Numbered from the stretch's first letter, positions 9,019-17,553 are shown. The stretch is 64,000 nt of DNA from Flagellimonas marinaquae (GCF_003992675.1 NZ_RZMZ01000015.1:836796-900795); one strand, 5' to 3'. Made by a program: numbers and translations. The notes: generated by a model from the letters alone, not told the origin.

Positions 9019-9026
9019 TATCTTTG
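9019..9026 (+). promoter_or_regulatory. -7 box TATCTTTG for the BatA operon
   Basis: Exact TAnnTTTG with a TTTG at 8994-8997 (21-base spacer) as possible -33 element. It lies downstream of the ATG at 9014 and 17 bases before the ATG at 9044, which argues that translation starts at 9035-9044. Confidence 0.55.
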
Positions 9027-9043
9027 ACCAAGCAATGATGGGA

Positions 9044-10966
9044 ATGCAGTTTAAACATCCAGAAATTCTTTGGGCACTTTTTCTTCTAATCATACCCATT
9101 TTAATCCATTTATTCCAATTACGTCGTTTTACCAAAACCCCTTTTACCAATGTGGCCATGCTGCAAAAAGTGGTTTCGGAGTCAAGAAAGAGCAACACCC
9201 TTAAAAAATGGTTGTTGTTGATCACCCGTATATTGTTATTGGCGGCCATCATCATTGCCTTTGCACAGCCTTTTACTTCTTCAAGCACAGCACTCCAGCA
9301 AAAGGAAACGGTGGTGTATTTGGATGACTCCTTTAGTATGCAGGCAAAAACCAATGGTATTTCACTTTTGGAAAAAGCGATTCAAGATGTTGTAAAAAAC
9401 ATGGATGAGGAGGGTACGTTCAGCCTATTTACCAATGAAAGAACCTTTGCCAATGTGAAGTTGTCGGATGTGCAAAACACTTTGCTGTCCCTGCCCTACT
9501 CCTACAAGCAGTTGAATTTGGACGAAATTGGCCTAAAGGCAAATAGCCTATTTTCATCCAATGACGGCACTGTTAAAAACCTGATCATTATCTCTGATTT
9601 TCAGGAAAGAATTTCCGAGGGAAATATCGAATTGGACACCACCATTAGGACCCACTTCGTTCCTATGGAACCAAAGGAAATTACAAATGTTTCCATCGAT
9701 TCTGTTTTTGTGGACGAGGGATTGAATGATCAAAATGCTTTGAGCGTATTCCTTACCGGGGGCAATACGGACGACCCTCTTCCAATTTCACTCTTTAATG
9801 GGAATGAGCTGATTGCCAAAACTGCAGCGAAATTTAATCCTGATGGCACAGCAAGAGTGGAATTTACCATACCATCAAACCAAGCTTTGAATGGACGACT
9901 GAGCATTATGGACAATGCCTTGGGGTACGATAATCGGTTTTATTTCAACATCAACGACACGAAAAAGGTAAAGGTCTTGGCGATTAGTGAATCGGATAGT
10001 GACTATTTGGACCGCCTGTTCCGTGACGATGAGTTCGAATTTCAAAAGTATCGATTGGCCCAATTGGATTACAGCGTTCTGGATGACCAAAATGTAGTGG
10101 TGTTGGATAACTTACCTTCCATTCCCAATAGCCTTCAAAATATATTGCGCACCTTTAAGGATGAAGGTGGCTCGCTGATTGTTGTACCGGCAATCAATAC
10201 CGATTTGGTGTCCTACGATACATTCCTATCCGCTTGGCCTGCTATCCGATTCACTGAAAAAGTGACGACAGAAACGCGATTGACAAAAATTACCTTTGAC
10301 CATCCGTTGTACCGCGATGTTTTTGAACAACGGGTCACCAATTTCCAATATCCATTTGTTAAGGAATATTTTAATGTACAGACCAGTCTACCTATAGCAT
10401 TGTCCATGGATGGAGGAAATCCGTTTTTGATTGGTGACAACGGTTTATATGTCTTTACCGTTCCATTGGAATTGGAGAACTCCAACTTTATCAACTCACC
10501 GTTGATCGTTCCTACCTTCTACAACATGGCCCAATCGAGTTTACAACAATCCAAACCCTATCAAACCATTGGTGAACCCACAGTAGTAGATGTCCCGGCA
10601 GAACTGGGCAATGACGAAATTCTAAAGGTCTTCAAGGAGGAATATGAGTTCATTCCCCTTCAGCAAACCTATCCCAATCGGGTACGGTTAACGTTTGACC
10701 AAAACCCTACAGAAGACGGGATTTACGAAATCGTTCAGAACCAAAAAACACTCCTAAACATAAGTTTTAATTATCCACGAACGGAGAGTCGGCTCAAATA
10801 TTTGGACCTTGGGACATTGGAAAATGTGAACACTATGGACTCCATTCCTGGGCTCTTCGAATATCTAAAAGCGGAAAACGACATTGCCGCTTATTGGAAA
10901 TGGTTTGTTATTTTAGCGTTGCTTCTGGCGCTCGTCGAGGTACTCATTCAAAAATTTGTTTCATGA
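9044..10966 (+). CDS. BatA-domain / von Willebrand factor A-like membrane protein
   Basis: Large inner-membrane protein (640 aa) with the N-terminal double-transmembrane BatA domain: MQFKHPEILWALFLLIIPIL (first membrane segment) and KKWLLLITRILLLAAIIIAF (second). A vWA-like domain follows, with a MIDAS-type D-x-S-x-S at residues 94-98 (YLDDSFSM). The rest is a long periplasmic region, and a last membrane segment (WFVILALLLALVEVLI) ends the protein. Related proteins sit in bacteroidal aerotolerance loci. Start 9044 is preferred because a -7 box lies at 9019-9026 and family members begin at this Met. The stop overlaps the next start (ATGA). Confidence 0.85.
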   Translation: MQFKHPEILWALFLLIIPILIHLFQLRRFTKTPFTNVAMLQKVVSESRKSNTLKKWLLLITRILLLAAIIIAFAQPFTSSSTALQQKETVVYLDDSFSMQAKTNGISLLEKAIQDVVKNMDEEGTFSLFTNERTFANVKLSDVQNTLLSLPYSYKQLNLDEIGLKANSLFSSNDGTVKNLIIISDFQERISEGNIELDTTIRTHFVPMEPKEITNVSIDSVFVDEGLNDQNALSVFLTGGNTDDPLPISLFNGNELIAKTAAKFNPDGTARVEFTIPSNQALNGRLSIMDNALGYDNRFYFNINDTKKVKVLAISESDSDYLDRLFRDDEFEFQKYRLAQLDYSVLDDQNVVVLDNLPSIPNSLQNILRTFKDEGGSLIVVPAINTDLVSYDTFLSAWPAIRFTEKVTTETRLTKITFDHPLYRDVFEQRVTNFQYPFVKEYFNVQTSLPIALSMDGGNPFLIGDNGLYVFTVPLELENSNFINSPLIVPTFYNMAQSSLQQSKPYQTIGEPTVVDVPAELGNDEILKVFKEEYEFIPLQQTYPNRVRLTFDQNPTEDGIYEIVQNQKTLLNISFNYPRTESRLKYLDLGTLENVNTMDSIPGLFEYLKAENDIAAYWKWFVILALLLALVEVLIQKFVS

Positions 10967-12216
10967 ACATTCTGCTGAAGTCTGCAAAAATTATATGCCC
11001 GGAGAACAAGGAACTTCACTTGAAAAAGCGTGATATTCTTATCAAAAAAGGGATTATCGAAAAAATCGGTGTATCAGTGGAAGCTCCTTCCCAGGTAAAA
11101 ACTGTGGAAAAAGACAACCTTCATGTATCCTTGGGATGGTTCGATAGCAGTGTGTGCTTTGGCGAACCGGGCTTTGAAGAGCGGGAGACAATTGCCAACG
11201 GACTTTTAACGGCCGGCAAAAGCGGGTTCACCGATATTGTGCTCAACCCAAACACCTATCCTGTGCCGGATACCAGTTCCGATGTAGTGTTCCTAAAGGA
11301 ACGTGGACTGGGAAAACCCACTAAAATCCATCCCTTGGGCACACTGACCAAGAATGCCGACGGTATCGACCTTGCGGAGCTGTATGACATGAAAAATGCG
11401 GGTGCTGTTGCCTTCTATGACTTCAAAAGACAGATTTCCAATCCTAATTTGCTCAAGATAGCCTTGTTATACGCCCAGAATTTTGATGGTTTGGTCTATT
11501 CTTTTCCACAAGATGGCCATATCAAAGGAAATGGAGTGGTCAACGAAGGAGAGATTTCCACAAAACTTGGGTTAAAGGGTATTCCAGCCTTGGCCGAAGA
11601 GTTACAGATTGCAAGGGATTTGTTTGTGTTGGAGTACGCTGGTGGAAAACTTCACATTCCCACAATTTCTACCTCCGGTTCGGTAAAACTGATTGCCGAA
11701 GCCAAGAAAAAAGGCTTGGACGTAAGCTGTAGTGTTGCCATTCATAACCTCTTCTTTTCCGATGAAACGTTAGTCGGTTTTGATACCAATTTTAAGGTTT
11801 CCCCTCCCTTACGTACAAAATCCGACTGTAAGGCGTTGATCAAGGGAGTAAAAAACGGAACGATTGATTTTGTGACCTCGGACCATGTTCCCATGGATGT
11901 TGAGCATAAACGTGTAGAGTTTGATAACGCCAAAAACGGAAGTTTGGGCCTAGAAACAGCCTTCGGTGCCTTGAACACGCTCTTTGATTTGGATGAAACC
12001 ATTAACCTATTGACCAAAGGCCGTAGTCGATATCAAATTGAAAAACCAAAGCTGGAAGAAGGCGCCAAAGCTTGCCTTACCCTCTTCAATCCTGATGGTG
12101 AACATGAATTTGAAGCAAAAGATATCCTCTCTACTTCAAAAAACAGCATGTTCGTGGGCGCATCCTTAAAGGGAAAAGTGTACGGTATTATCCATAACGA
12201 TTTAACTACATTATAA
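10963..12216 (+). CDS. Dihydroorotase-like amidohydrolase, metal site degenerate
   Basis: A 417-aa member of the PyrC/dihydroorotase branch of the amidohydrolase superfamily. Normal enzymes carry D-x-H-x-H-L-R-E-P-G at the first metal site; here GWFDSSVCFGEPG (58-70) has Ser63 and Cys65 in place of both His and Gly67 for the Arg. The later HIST metal His is replaced by Thr (PTISTSGS), VTPHHL is VAIHNL, and TDHAPH is TSDHVPM, so only the distal His and Asp remain. It is therefore unlikely to hydrolyse dihydroorotate; a structural or other role is inferred. It overlaps the BatA gene by ATGA and the next gene by one base, so it belongs to that operon and not to a pyrimidine cluster. Confidence 0.85.
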   Translation: MNILLKSAKIICPENKELHLKKRDILIKKGIIEKIGVSVEAPSQVKTVEKDNLHVSLGWFDSSVCFGEPGFEERETIANGLLTAGKSGFTDIVLNPNTYPVPDTSSDVVFLKERGLGKPTKIHPLGTLTKNADGIDLAELYDMKNAGAVAFYDFKRQISNPNLLKIALLYAQNFDGLVYSFPQDGHIKGNGVVNEGEISTKLGLKGIPALAEELQIARDLFVLEYAGGKLHIPTISTSGSVKLIAEAKKKGLDVSCSVAIHNLFFSDETLVGFDTNFKVSPPLRTKSDCKALIKGVKNGTIDFVTSDHVPMDVEHKRVEFDNAKNGSLGLETAFGALNTLFDLDETINLLTKGRSRYQIEKPKLEEGAKACLTLFNPDGEHEFEAKDILSTSKNSMFVGASLKGKVYGIIHNDLTTL

Positions 12217-12539
12217 TGAGTAATTCCACCCCCGGAAAAACTACGGCAATTGTAGCCTACATCACCATTATTGGCTGTTTAATCGCCATTACCATGAACA
12301 TTGAACCTAAAAATACCTTTGCCCGCTTCCATATACGGCAGGCTTTTGGAATTCATATCCTGTTTCACGCCTTGGCCATTCTGCTCACCTATTCGGGCAT
12401 TGCTTATTTGTCCGTTTTTATATATGTCTTTTATCTTGTGATATGGGTTTTTGGATTTTTACAAGTATTGAATGAAAAGACAAAACCATTGCCGGTTCTT
12501 GGTCCATTCTTTCAAAAATGGTTTACCTTCATATCCTAA
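12216..12539 (+). CDS. Small integral membrane protein (DUF4870-like)
   Basis: A 107-aa protein with about three membrane segments: TTAIVAYITIIGCLIAITMN, an IRQAFGIHILFHALAILLTY stretch, and VFIYVFYLVIWVFGFLQVL. The pattern of an FARFHIRQ motif between first and second helices is typical of DUF4870-like proteins. The ATG shares one base with the stop of the dihydroorotase-like gene. Function unknown; the operon context suggests an envelope role. Confidence 0.75.
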   Translation: MSNSTPGKTTAIVAYITIIGCLIAITMNIEPKNTFARFHIRQAFGIHILFHALAILLTYSGIAYLSVFIYVFYLVIWVFGFLQVLNEKTKPLPVLGPFFQKWFTFIS

Positions 12540-12548
12540 AATAGAACA

Positions 12549-13208
12549 ATGTTCCCAAAATCACTTTCTCTTACACACTTAGTGCGCCCTTCATCCATAG
12601 TTTCTGGTAAAATACCGGCCATTTTTATGTTTCACGGTTACGGCAGCAATGAAGAAGATTTGTTCTCATTTGCTTCTGAATTACCTGGTGAGTTAATGGT
12701 CATTTCAGTAAAGGCTCCCTATGATCTTGAACCTTTTGGACATGCGTGGTATGCCATAAATTTTGATGCAGAACAGGGAAAATGGAGTGATGATGAACAA
12801 GCCAGGGAATCAAGGGAAAAAATCGTCAATTTTATAGATGAAGCCATCGAAGCCTATCATCTGGACGAAAACAATATTACACTTTTAGGCTTTAGCCAAG
12901 GTACCATTTTGAGCTATGCCGTAGCGTTATCCTACCCGGAAAAGATAAAAAACGTAGTTGCCCTAAGCGGGTATATCAACGAGCGGATTCTGGTGGGTGA
13001 CTACAAAAAGAAGGACCACAGCAAACTCAACTTTTATGTTTCCCACGGACAAGTGGACCAAGTTATTCCTTTGGAGTGGGCAGAAAAGGCACCTGAATTC
13101 CTGAAAAATTTGAACATTGACACCACCTATCACGAATTCCCGGTAGGCCATGGCGTTTCCCAGCAAAACTTTTTCTCCTTTAAAAAGTGGCTGCAGGAAC
13201 GAATTTAA
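12549..13208 (+). CDS. Alpha/beta hydrolase, phospholipase/carboxylesterase family
   Basis: Cytoplasmic carboxylesterase of the PF02230 type (219 aa, usual length). MFHGYGSNEEDLFSFA forms the oxyanion region, LLGFSQGTILSYA carries the nucleophile Ser in GFSQG, GQVDQVIPLEWA the Asp, and FPVGHGVSQ the His. It starts 9 bases after the membrane-protein gene and completes the four-gene run from 9044. Natural substrates of this family are lysophospholipids or small acyl esters. Confidence 0.88.
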   Translation: MFPKSLSLTHLVRPSSIVSGKIPAIFMFHGYGSNEEDLFSFASELPGELMVISVKAPYDLEPFGHAWYAINFDAEQGKWSDDEQARESREKIVNFIDEAIEAYHLDENNITLLGFSQGTILSYAVALSYPEKIKNVVALSGYINERILVGDYKKKDHSKLNFYVSHGQVDQVIPLEWAEKAPEFLKNLNIDTTYHEFPVGHGVSQQNFFSFKKWLQERI

Positions 13209-13225
13209 GTTTTTGGCCAATTTGG

Positions 13226-13246
13226 ACGTTGAGCGCAGTGGAAAAA
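13226..13246. repeat. Fragment of a dispersed GAGCGCAGT-type intergenic repeat
   Basis: ACGTTGAGCGCAGTGGAAAA resembles short dispersed sequences of the GTTGAGCG-AGTCGAAA kind that I recall as common in flavobacterial intergenic DNA. Single copy here; assignment is from memory. Confidence 0.25.
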
Positions 13247-13257
13247 GGATTCAAGAT

Positions 13258-13755
13258 CTAATATTCCTGAGGCGCATACAGTAAATGCTGGGCCAAGGTA
13301 AAGTCTACACTTAGGTCGTCCTTTAGCTCATATTTTATAATAAGGTCACCCCAATATTTACCATCGGAAAAGTCAGCCAAAATCCATTTATGGTTCAACA
13401 CTTTAATTTTGTTGATTTTAAAGTCACTTTCCATCCCTTCGTAAGGAATCAGCGGATTATCCCCTTTTTGCTCATTGGTTTCCAGCAACTTATCCTGAAT
13501 GTACAGCGAAGGATTTTCCAAATTCAGATGATCATAATAGGCCAAGGCATCATCATTGTTTTCCAAGGTGAAATATTGCATGTCCAGTACCTTTAAATGC
13601 ATGGTCTGTAGGGAGTCTTCCAATGTTGTCACCTCATTTCTGAGCTGTTCAACATCCGAACTCAAGGCCTTTTGCATATTATTTCCTGTCACATATTGAA
13701 ACAGCGCCAATAGTGCGGCAAAAACAAATAGATAAAGAAAAATTCTGCTCTTCAT
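13258..13755 (-). CDS. Hypothetical membrane-anchored protein
   Basis: I do not recognise the family. Starting at the ATG at 13755 the product is 165 aa: an N-terminal membrane anchor (MKSRIFLYLFVFAALLALFQ), a predicted coiled coil (SSDVEQLRNEVTTLEDSLQT), then a soluble C-terminal domain with NHKWILADFSDGKYWGDLII. A longer frame exists upstream but lies inside the MBL gene, so the 13755 start, four bases after the MBL stop, is preferred. It is the second gene of an MBL-anchored pair on the minus strand. Confidence 0.75.
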   Translation of the reverse strand: MKSRIFLYLFVFAALLALFQYVTGNNMQKALSSDVEQLRNEVTTLEDSLQTMHLKVLDMQYFTLENNDDALAYYDHLNLENPSLYIQDKLLETNEQKGDNPLIPYEGMESDFKINKIKVLNHKWILADFSDGKYWGDLIIKYELKDDLSVDFTLAQHLLYAPQEY

Positions 13756-13759
13756 GGAT

Positions 13760-14524
13760 TTAAATCTTAATTTGTAGGTTATCGTAGGCCAAATGTATGT
13801 TAGCGGGAAGACTTTTTTCCACCTCTTCATGAAACCCTAACAAATGGCTAATATGTGTAAAATAGGTTTTATCGGCCCCGACTTCTTCGGCAAAGGCAAT
13901 GGCTTCCTCCAGATTAAAATGGGAATGGTGCGGATCTGTACGCAGCGCGTTCACTACCAACACTTTGGCTCCTTTCATTTTTTTCACTTCCTCTGCTTCC
14001 ACCCTTTTCACATCGGTCATGTAAACAAACTCTCCAAAACGATAGCCAAATACCTTGAGCCTGTTATGGTACGCTTCAATAGGTATCACATTTAAGCCGC
14101 CCAAAGGAATGTTTTTATCCTTTTCAACCGGGTATACTTGTACTGCTGGAGCCCCTGGATATCGGTCCTCGTCAGCGAAAATATAATCAAATCGTCGCTT
14201 TAGGGAGTCGATTACCCGTTGATGTGCATAAATGGGAATATCTCCCTGCCTAAAGAAAAAGGGGCGAATATCGTCGATGCCTGCCGTATGGTCCGCATGT
14301 TCGTGGGTAAAAAGGATACCATCCAACTTGTCTATTGGATTTGTAAGCATCTGTTGCCTAAAATCCGGACCGCAGTCAACCACAAAATTGTAATCGCTCC
14401 AAGAAACGAGCACGGAAACCCGCAATCGTTTGTCTTTGGGGTTTGGGCTCAGGCAAACCGGATGTTTGCTTCCAATGATAGGGATTCCCTGCGAAGTTCC
14501 TGTACCCAAAAAAGTAACGGTCAT
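13760..14524 (-). CDS. MBL-fold metallo-hydrolase (PhnP-like)
   Basis: Metallo-beta-lactamase fold hydrolase of the phosphodiesterase-like PhnP/RNase Z branch (254 aa). TVTFLGTGTSQGIPIIGS opens the fold; the zinc motif H-x-H-x-D-H is FTHEHADHTAGID; the later Asp/His ligands are in VYMTDVKR and DPHHSHFN, with a last His in TYFTHISHLLG. The start MTVTFLG (14524) is chosen from the family N-terminus; ATG 14536 and TTG 14545 are in frame, but a -7 box at 14543-14550 favours a short leader. Substrate unknown, probably a phosphodiester or cyclic nucleotide. Confidence 0.88.
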   Translation of the reverse strand: MTVTFLGTGTSQGIPIIGSKHPVCLSPNPKDKRLRVSVLVSWSDYNFVVDCGPDFRQQMLTNPIDKLDGILFTHEHADHTAGIDDIRPFFFRQGDIPIYAHQRVIDSLKRRFDYIFADEDRYPGAPAVQVYPVEKDKNIPLGGLNVIPIEAYHNRLKVFGYRFGEFVYMTDVKRVEAEEVKKMKGAKVLVVNALRTDPHHSHFNLEEAIAFAEEVGADKTYFTHISHLLGFHEEVEKSLPANIHLAYDNLQIKI

Positions 14525-14542
14525 CTTGTCGTCCATTAAAAT

Positions 14543-14550
14543 CAAAATTA
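14543..14550 (-). promoter_or_regulatory. -7 box TAATTTTG for the MBL gene
   Basis: Minus-strand TAATTTTG is an exact -7 match 18 bases ahead of the chosen MBL start (14524). No TTG element at the expected distance. Confidence 0.45.
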
Positions 14551-14584
14551 TAACTTATTTATTTAATAGATTGCACGAAGAGTG

Positions 14585-14592
14585 TAACTTTG
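14585..14592 (+). promoter_or_regulatory. -7 box TAACTTTG for the 483-aa protein gene
   Basis: Exact TAnnTTTG 22 bases before the ATG at 14615. A TTG at 14571-14573 is too close (11 bases) to be the -33 element. Confidence 0.5.
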
Positions 14593-14614
14593 CCATATAC
14601 ATAAAATATAGGAT

Positions 14615-16066
14615 ATGCCTAGCGTACCAAGCAACGAAAATGCTTTTGAAAACATACCGTCCATAAAGGCAAAAACTCTACGCATCAACTTGAACAGGGA
14701 CATTTATGGAACTTTTGCCGAGATTGGCGCAGGACAGGAAACAGCCAGACACTTTTTTAGGGCCGGAGGAGCTTCAGGAACCATTGCTAAGGCGATGAGC
14801 GCTTACGACAAGTCGTTCAGTGATGCCATTTATGGCATAGAAGAAGATGGAAGATACGTGACCCAATCGCGGTTAAAAAAGATGCTGGACCACGAAATGC
14901 GATTGGTCGAAGAGCGTATCAGCAGAGACAGTAATCCCAACTATTTATTCTTTACTTATGCCAATACCGTGGCCACCATCGATTTTTCAAAACGATATAA
15001 GGGACATGGATGGGTAGGCCTTCGGTTTCAGTTAGATCCGGACCAAAAAGAATATGACGAAATCGTTTTGCATATCCGTTTTAAACAAAACGAAGCAAGG
15101 TTACAGCAAGAAACCCTTGGAATTCTGGGAGTCAACCTAATTTATGGTGCGTTTTTCAAGTTCCACAAGCCCAAAAAGCTTTTAAAATATCTCTACGATC
15201 ATATCGACCACGACACTCTGGAAATTGATATGATCAATTTTACCGGACCTAACTTTACCGATGTCGATAACCGCTTGATGAGCCTTCAGCTCATTAAAAA
15301 TGATATGACGGATGCCGTTATGTTTGGTCCAGATGGAAACAACCTATTGCCAGCTGCAGTGCTCTACAAGAAAAATATTTTGGCACTTCGTGGTAGCTTC
15401 AGGCCGGTGACCAAGGTGAATATGGATATGTTCCAAAAATCATACGATATATTTATCCGGGAACAGACAGTGGAAATGGAAAATGCCATCGTTGTTTTTG
15501 AGATAACCCTGTCCAACCTAAAAGCTTCTGGCGAAATTGATGAGCAGGATTTTATGGACCGAGCAGAGCTACTTTGTTCCCTCGGGCATACGGTGTTGAT
15601 ATCCAAGTTCCAGGAATACTATAAATTGGTGGAATACTTTAATAATTACACCAAGGCGAAGATTGGTTTGACCATGGGCGTGAACAACTTGGTGGATGTA
15701 TTTGACGAAAAATATTACCGACACTTGAGCGGCGGTATTTTGGAAGCCTTTGGTAAATTGTTCTTCAAGGATTTGAAGGTGTATTTATACCCCATGAAAG
15801 ATCCCGAAACAGGTCAAATCCTTACCAGCAACAACGTGAAGGTACACCCCCGAATGAAAGAGTTGTACAAGTTCTTCAAATACAATGGTAAAGTGATGGA
15901 CATTATTGATTATGATCCAGATGTACTTCATATTTTCTCTAGGGATGTCCTCAAAAAAATTATCAATAAAGATGAGGGCTGGGAAAAAGAACTCCCAGAA
16001 GGTATTGCGGAAATTATAAAGGAAAAGGACCTGTTCACCCGAAAGGTTTTGGAAGAGAAGGAATAA
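14615..16066 (+). CDS. Conserved Bacteroidota protein of unknown function
   Basis: A 483-aa cytoplasmic protein whose family I recall as widely conserved in Bacteroidota, although I cannot name a proven activity. Notable segments: LRINLNRDIYGTFAEIGAGQ (near 27-46), FFRAGGASGTIAKAMSAYDK, YLFFTYANTVATIDF and KGHGWVGLRFQLDP. No signal peptide or membrane segments. The strongly conserved N-terminal GAGQE...FFRAGGASG looks like a ligand-binding loop, but this is inference. It is preceded by a -7 box and followed by a strong terminator, so it is monocistronic. Confidence 0.8.
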   Translation: MPSVPSNENAFENIPSIKAKTLRINLNRDIYGTFAEIGAGQETARHFFRAGGASGTIAKAMSAYDKSFSDAIYGIEEDGRYVTQSRLKKMLDHEMRLVEERISRDSNPNYLFFTYANTVATIDFSKRYKGHGWVGLRFQLDPDQKEYDEIVLHIRFKQNEARLQQETLGILGVNLIYGAFFKFHKPKKLLKYLYDHIDHDTLEIDMINFTGPNFTDVDNRLMSLQLIKNDMTDAVMFGPDGNNLLPAAVLYKKNILALRGSFRPVTKVNMDMFQKSYDIFIREQTVEMENAIVVFEITLSNLKASGEIDEQDFMDRAELLCSLGHTVLISKFQEYYKLVEYFNNYTKAKIGLTMGVNNLVDVFDEKYYRHLSGGILEAFGKLFFKDLKVYLYPMKDPETGQILTSNNVKVHPRMKELYKFFKYNGKVMDIIDYDPDVLHIFSRDVLKKIINKDEGWEKELPEGIAEIIKEKDLFTRKVLEEKE

Positions 16067-16070
16067 GATA

Positions 16071-16098
16071 AAAAAGGCGCTGATTGTAGCGCCTTTTT
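16071..16098. terminator. Bidirectional terminator
   Basis: AAAAAGGCGCT pairs perfectly with AGCGCCTTTTT around GATTGT. It sits between convergent genes (stops at 16066 and 16130) and carries A and T tracts on both sides, so it can serve both strands. Confidence 0.88.
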
Positions 16099-16129
16099 TT
16101 AGCTATTTTTCTGAGTATACGATAAAAGC

Positions 16130-16582
16130 CTATGCCAAAATCTGTGTCGCGTGGTCCTTGGTCTTTACTTTATCAATCACATTTTCCACAACACCGTTAC
16201 CATCCACAATAAATGTGGTTCGGTGGATACCATCATACTCCTTGCCCATAAACTTTTTTGGTCCCCAAACACCAAAGGTGTTTATCACAGTGTGGTCTTC
16301 ATCTGCCAATAAAGGAAATGGGAAATCGTACTTCTCCTTAAAATTGGATTGTTTTTTCTCCGAATCGGCACTCACGCCGAGTAATTCGTAACCCTGAGCT
16401 TGCAGTTCCTTGTAATTGTCGCGTAGATTGCAGGCTTCTGCGGTGCAACCAGGGGTATTTGCTTTGGGATAGAAAAACACCACAAGCTTTTTCCCTTTGT
16501 AATCGCTTAGATTAATTGTGTTCCCGTCTTGGTCTTTTGCGGAAAAATCAGGTACTTTATCTCCTACTTTTAACATATTCAT
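16130..16582 (-). CDS. bcp: Thioredoxin-dependent thiol peroxidase (BCP-type peroxiredoxin)
   Basis: Reduces hydrogen peroxide and organic hydroperoxides using thioredoxin. The 150-aa protein has the classic ANTPGCTAEACNLRD motif with peroxidatic Cys46 and resolving Cys51 (five residues apart, the atypical 2-Cys form), and FFYPKA before it. VGDKVPDFSAKDQDG opens the fold. A start two codons later is possible. Divergent from nth; a -7 box at 16623-16630 on the minus strand fits its promoter. Confidence 0.95.
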   Translation of the reverse strand: MNMLKVGDKVPDFSAKDQDGNTINLSDYKGKKLVVFFYPKANTPGCTAEACNLRDNYKELQAQGYELLGVSADSEKKQSNFKEKYDFPFPLLADEDHTVINTFGVWGPKKFMGKEYDGIHRTTFIVDGNGVVENVIDKVKTKDHATQILA

Positions 16583-16622
16583 GTGCGTTGTTATTAAGTT
16601 TATTGTTTAATATTTACGCAAT

Positions 16623-16630
16623 CAAAGTTA
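16623..16630 (-). promoter_or_regulatory. -7 box TAACTTTG for bcp
   Basis: Exact minus-strand TAnnTTTG, 40 bases upstream of the bcp ATG and inside the short divergent bcp-nth spacer. Confidence 0.45.
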
Positions 16631-16637
16631 AACAAAT

Positions 16638-17300
16638 ATGACCAAACAAGAAAAGGTTGATTTCACCATCAAAACCTTGGACGAACTCTACCCTACCATC
16701 CCAATTCCGTTGGACCACAAGGACCCATATACCTTGTTGATTGCCGTATTATTGTCTGCCCAGAGTACGGATGTAAGGGTAAACCAGATTACCCCACTCT
16801 TATTTGAAAAAGCGGACAACCCGTTTGATATGGTAAAACTTTCGGAGGAGGAGATTCGGGAAATCATAAAACCTGTAGGTCTTTCGCCTATGAAATCGAA
16901 AGGAATCTACGGCCTTTCCAAAATACTGATCGAAAAATACAATGGCGAAGTTCCTCGCGACATTGCTCTATTGGAAGAACTGCCTGCGGTGGGCCACAAA
17001 ACCGCAAGTGTTGTAGTTTCCCAAGCTTTTGGCATTCCAGCATTTCCCGTTGACACCCATATTCACCGACTCATGTACCGATGGGGCTTTAGCAATGGCA
17101 AAAATGTGGTACAGACCGAACGCGATGCCAAACGCCTCTTTCCTGAAGAAATCTGGAATCGCCTGCATCTCCAAATCATTTGGTATGGTCGGGAATATTC
17201 GCCGGCTAGGGGCTGGGACTTGGAAAAGGATGTCATTACCAAAACGATTGGTCGGAAATCGGTGATCAACGACTATTATAAAAACAAAAAGAGCCGCTAA
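16638..17300 (+). CDS. nth: Endonuclease III lacking the iron-sulfur cluster cysteines
   Basis: Base-excision repair DNA glycosylase/AP lyase. The 220-aa protein carries the helix-hairpin-helix LEELPAVGHKTASVVVSQAF with catalytic Lys121 and, in FPVDTHIHRL, catalytic Asp139. Standard Nth ends in a C-x6-C-x2-C-x5-C loop that binds a [4Fe-4S] cluster; here the C-terminus reads GREYSPARGWDLEKDVITKT and the protein has no cysteine at all. The catalytic core is intact, so it is probably a clusterless active enzyme. The terminator overlaps the stop codon. Confidence 0.93.
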   Translation: MTKQEKVDFTIKTLDELYPTIPIPLDHKDPYTLLIAVLLSAQSTDVRVNQITPLLFEKADNPFDMVKLSEEEIREIIKPVGLSPMKSKGIYGLSKILIEKYNGEVPRDIALLEELPAVGHKTASVVVSQAFGIPAFPVDTHIHRLMYRWGFSNGKNVVQTERDAKRLFPEEIWNRLHLQIIWYGREYSPARGWDLEKDVITKTIGRKSVINDYYKNKKSR

Positions 17301-17313
17301 TTGCGGCTCTTTT
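17291..17313 (+). terminator. Terminator overlapping the nth stop codon
   Basis: GAGCCGC-TAATT-GCGGCTC followed by TTTT; the TAA stop of nth lies in the loop. Confidence 0.85.
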
Positions 17314-17332
17314 CGTCAGTTTGATCCTTAAA

Positions 17333-17476
17333 TTAATTCAATGTTACTTCAAACTGGTGTTTTTTGTAGTCAACTACATGAATCGATTTCGAAAAGCTAA
17401 GTAAGAAATCAACAGTTTTCTGACTCGCTTTTACCGTTTTTACGGATTTTTGTTCTTCAGAGTAAATGTTTTCCAT
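17333..17476 (-). CDS. Small acidic/basic 47-aa protein, unknown
   Basis: Short frame with an ATG at 17476 and stop at 17333, giving 47 aa that begins MENIYSEEQKSVKTVKASQK and ends with a hydrophobic-basic segment (FLLSFSKSIHVVDYKKHQFE). Codon use looks like neighbouring genes. It lies 77 bases downstream of the sigma-factor stop on the same strand, so it could be co-transcribed. I do not recognise a function; the ribosome binding region is not decisive. Confidence 0.55.
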   Translation of the reverse strand: MENIYSEEQKSVKTVKASQKTVDFLLSFSKSIHVVDYKKHQFEVTLN

Positions 17477-17553
17477 ATTCTAGCGTAAGTAATTGTTTCC
17501 ATTATATAACGACGCTAGAATTGAATTATTGCAGGCTTCGACGTATTGCTCGA

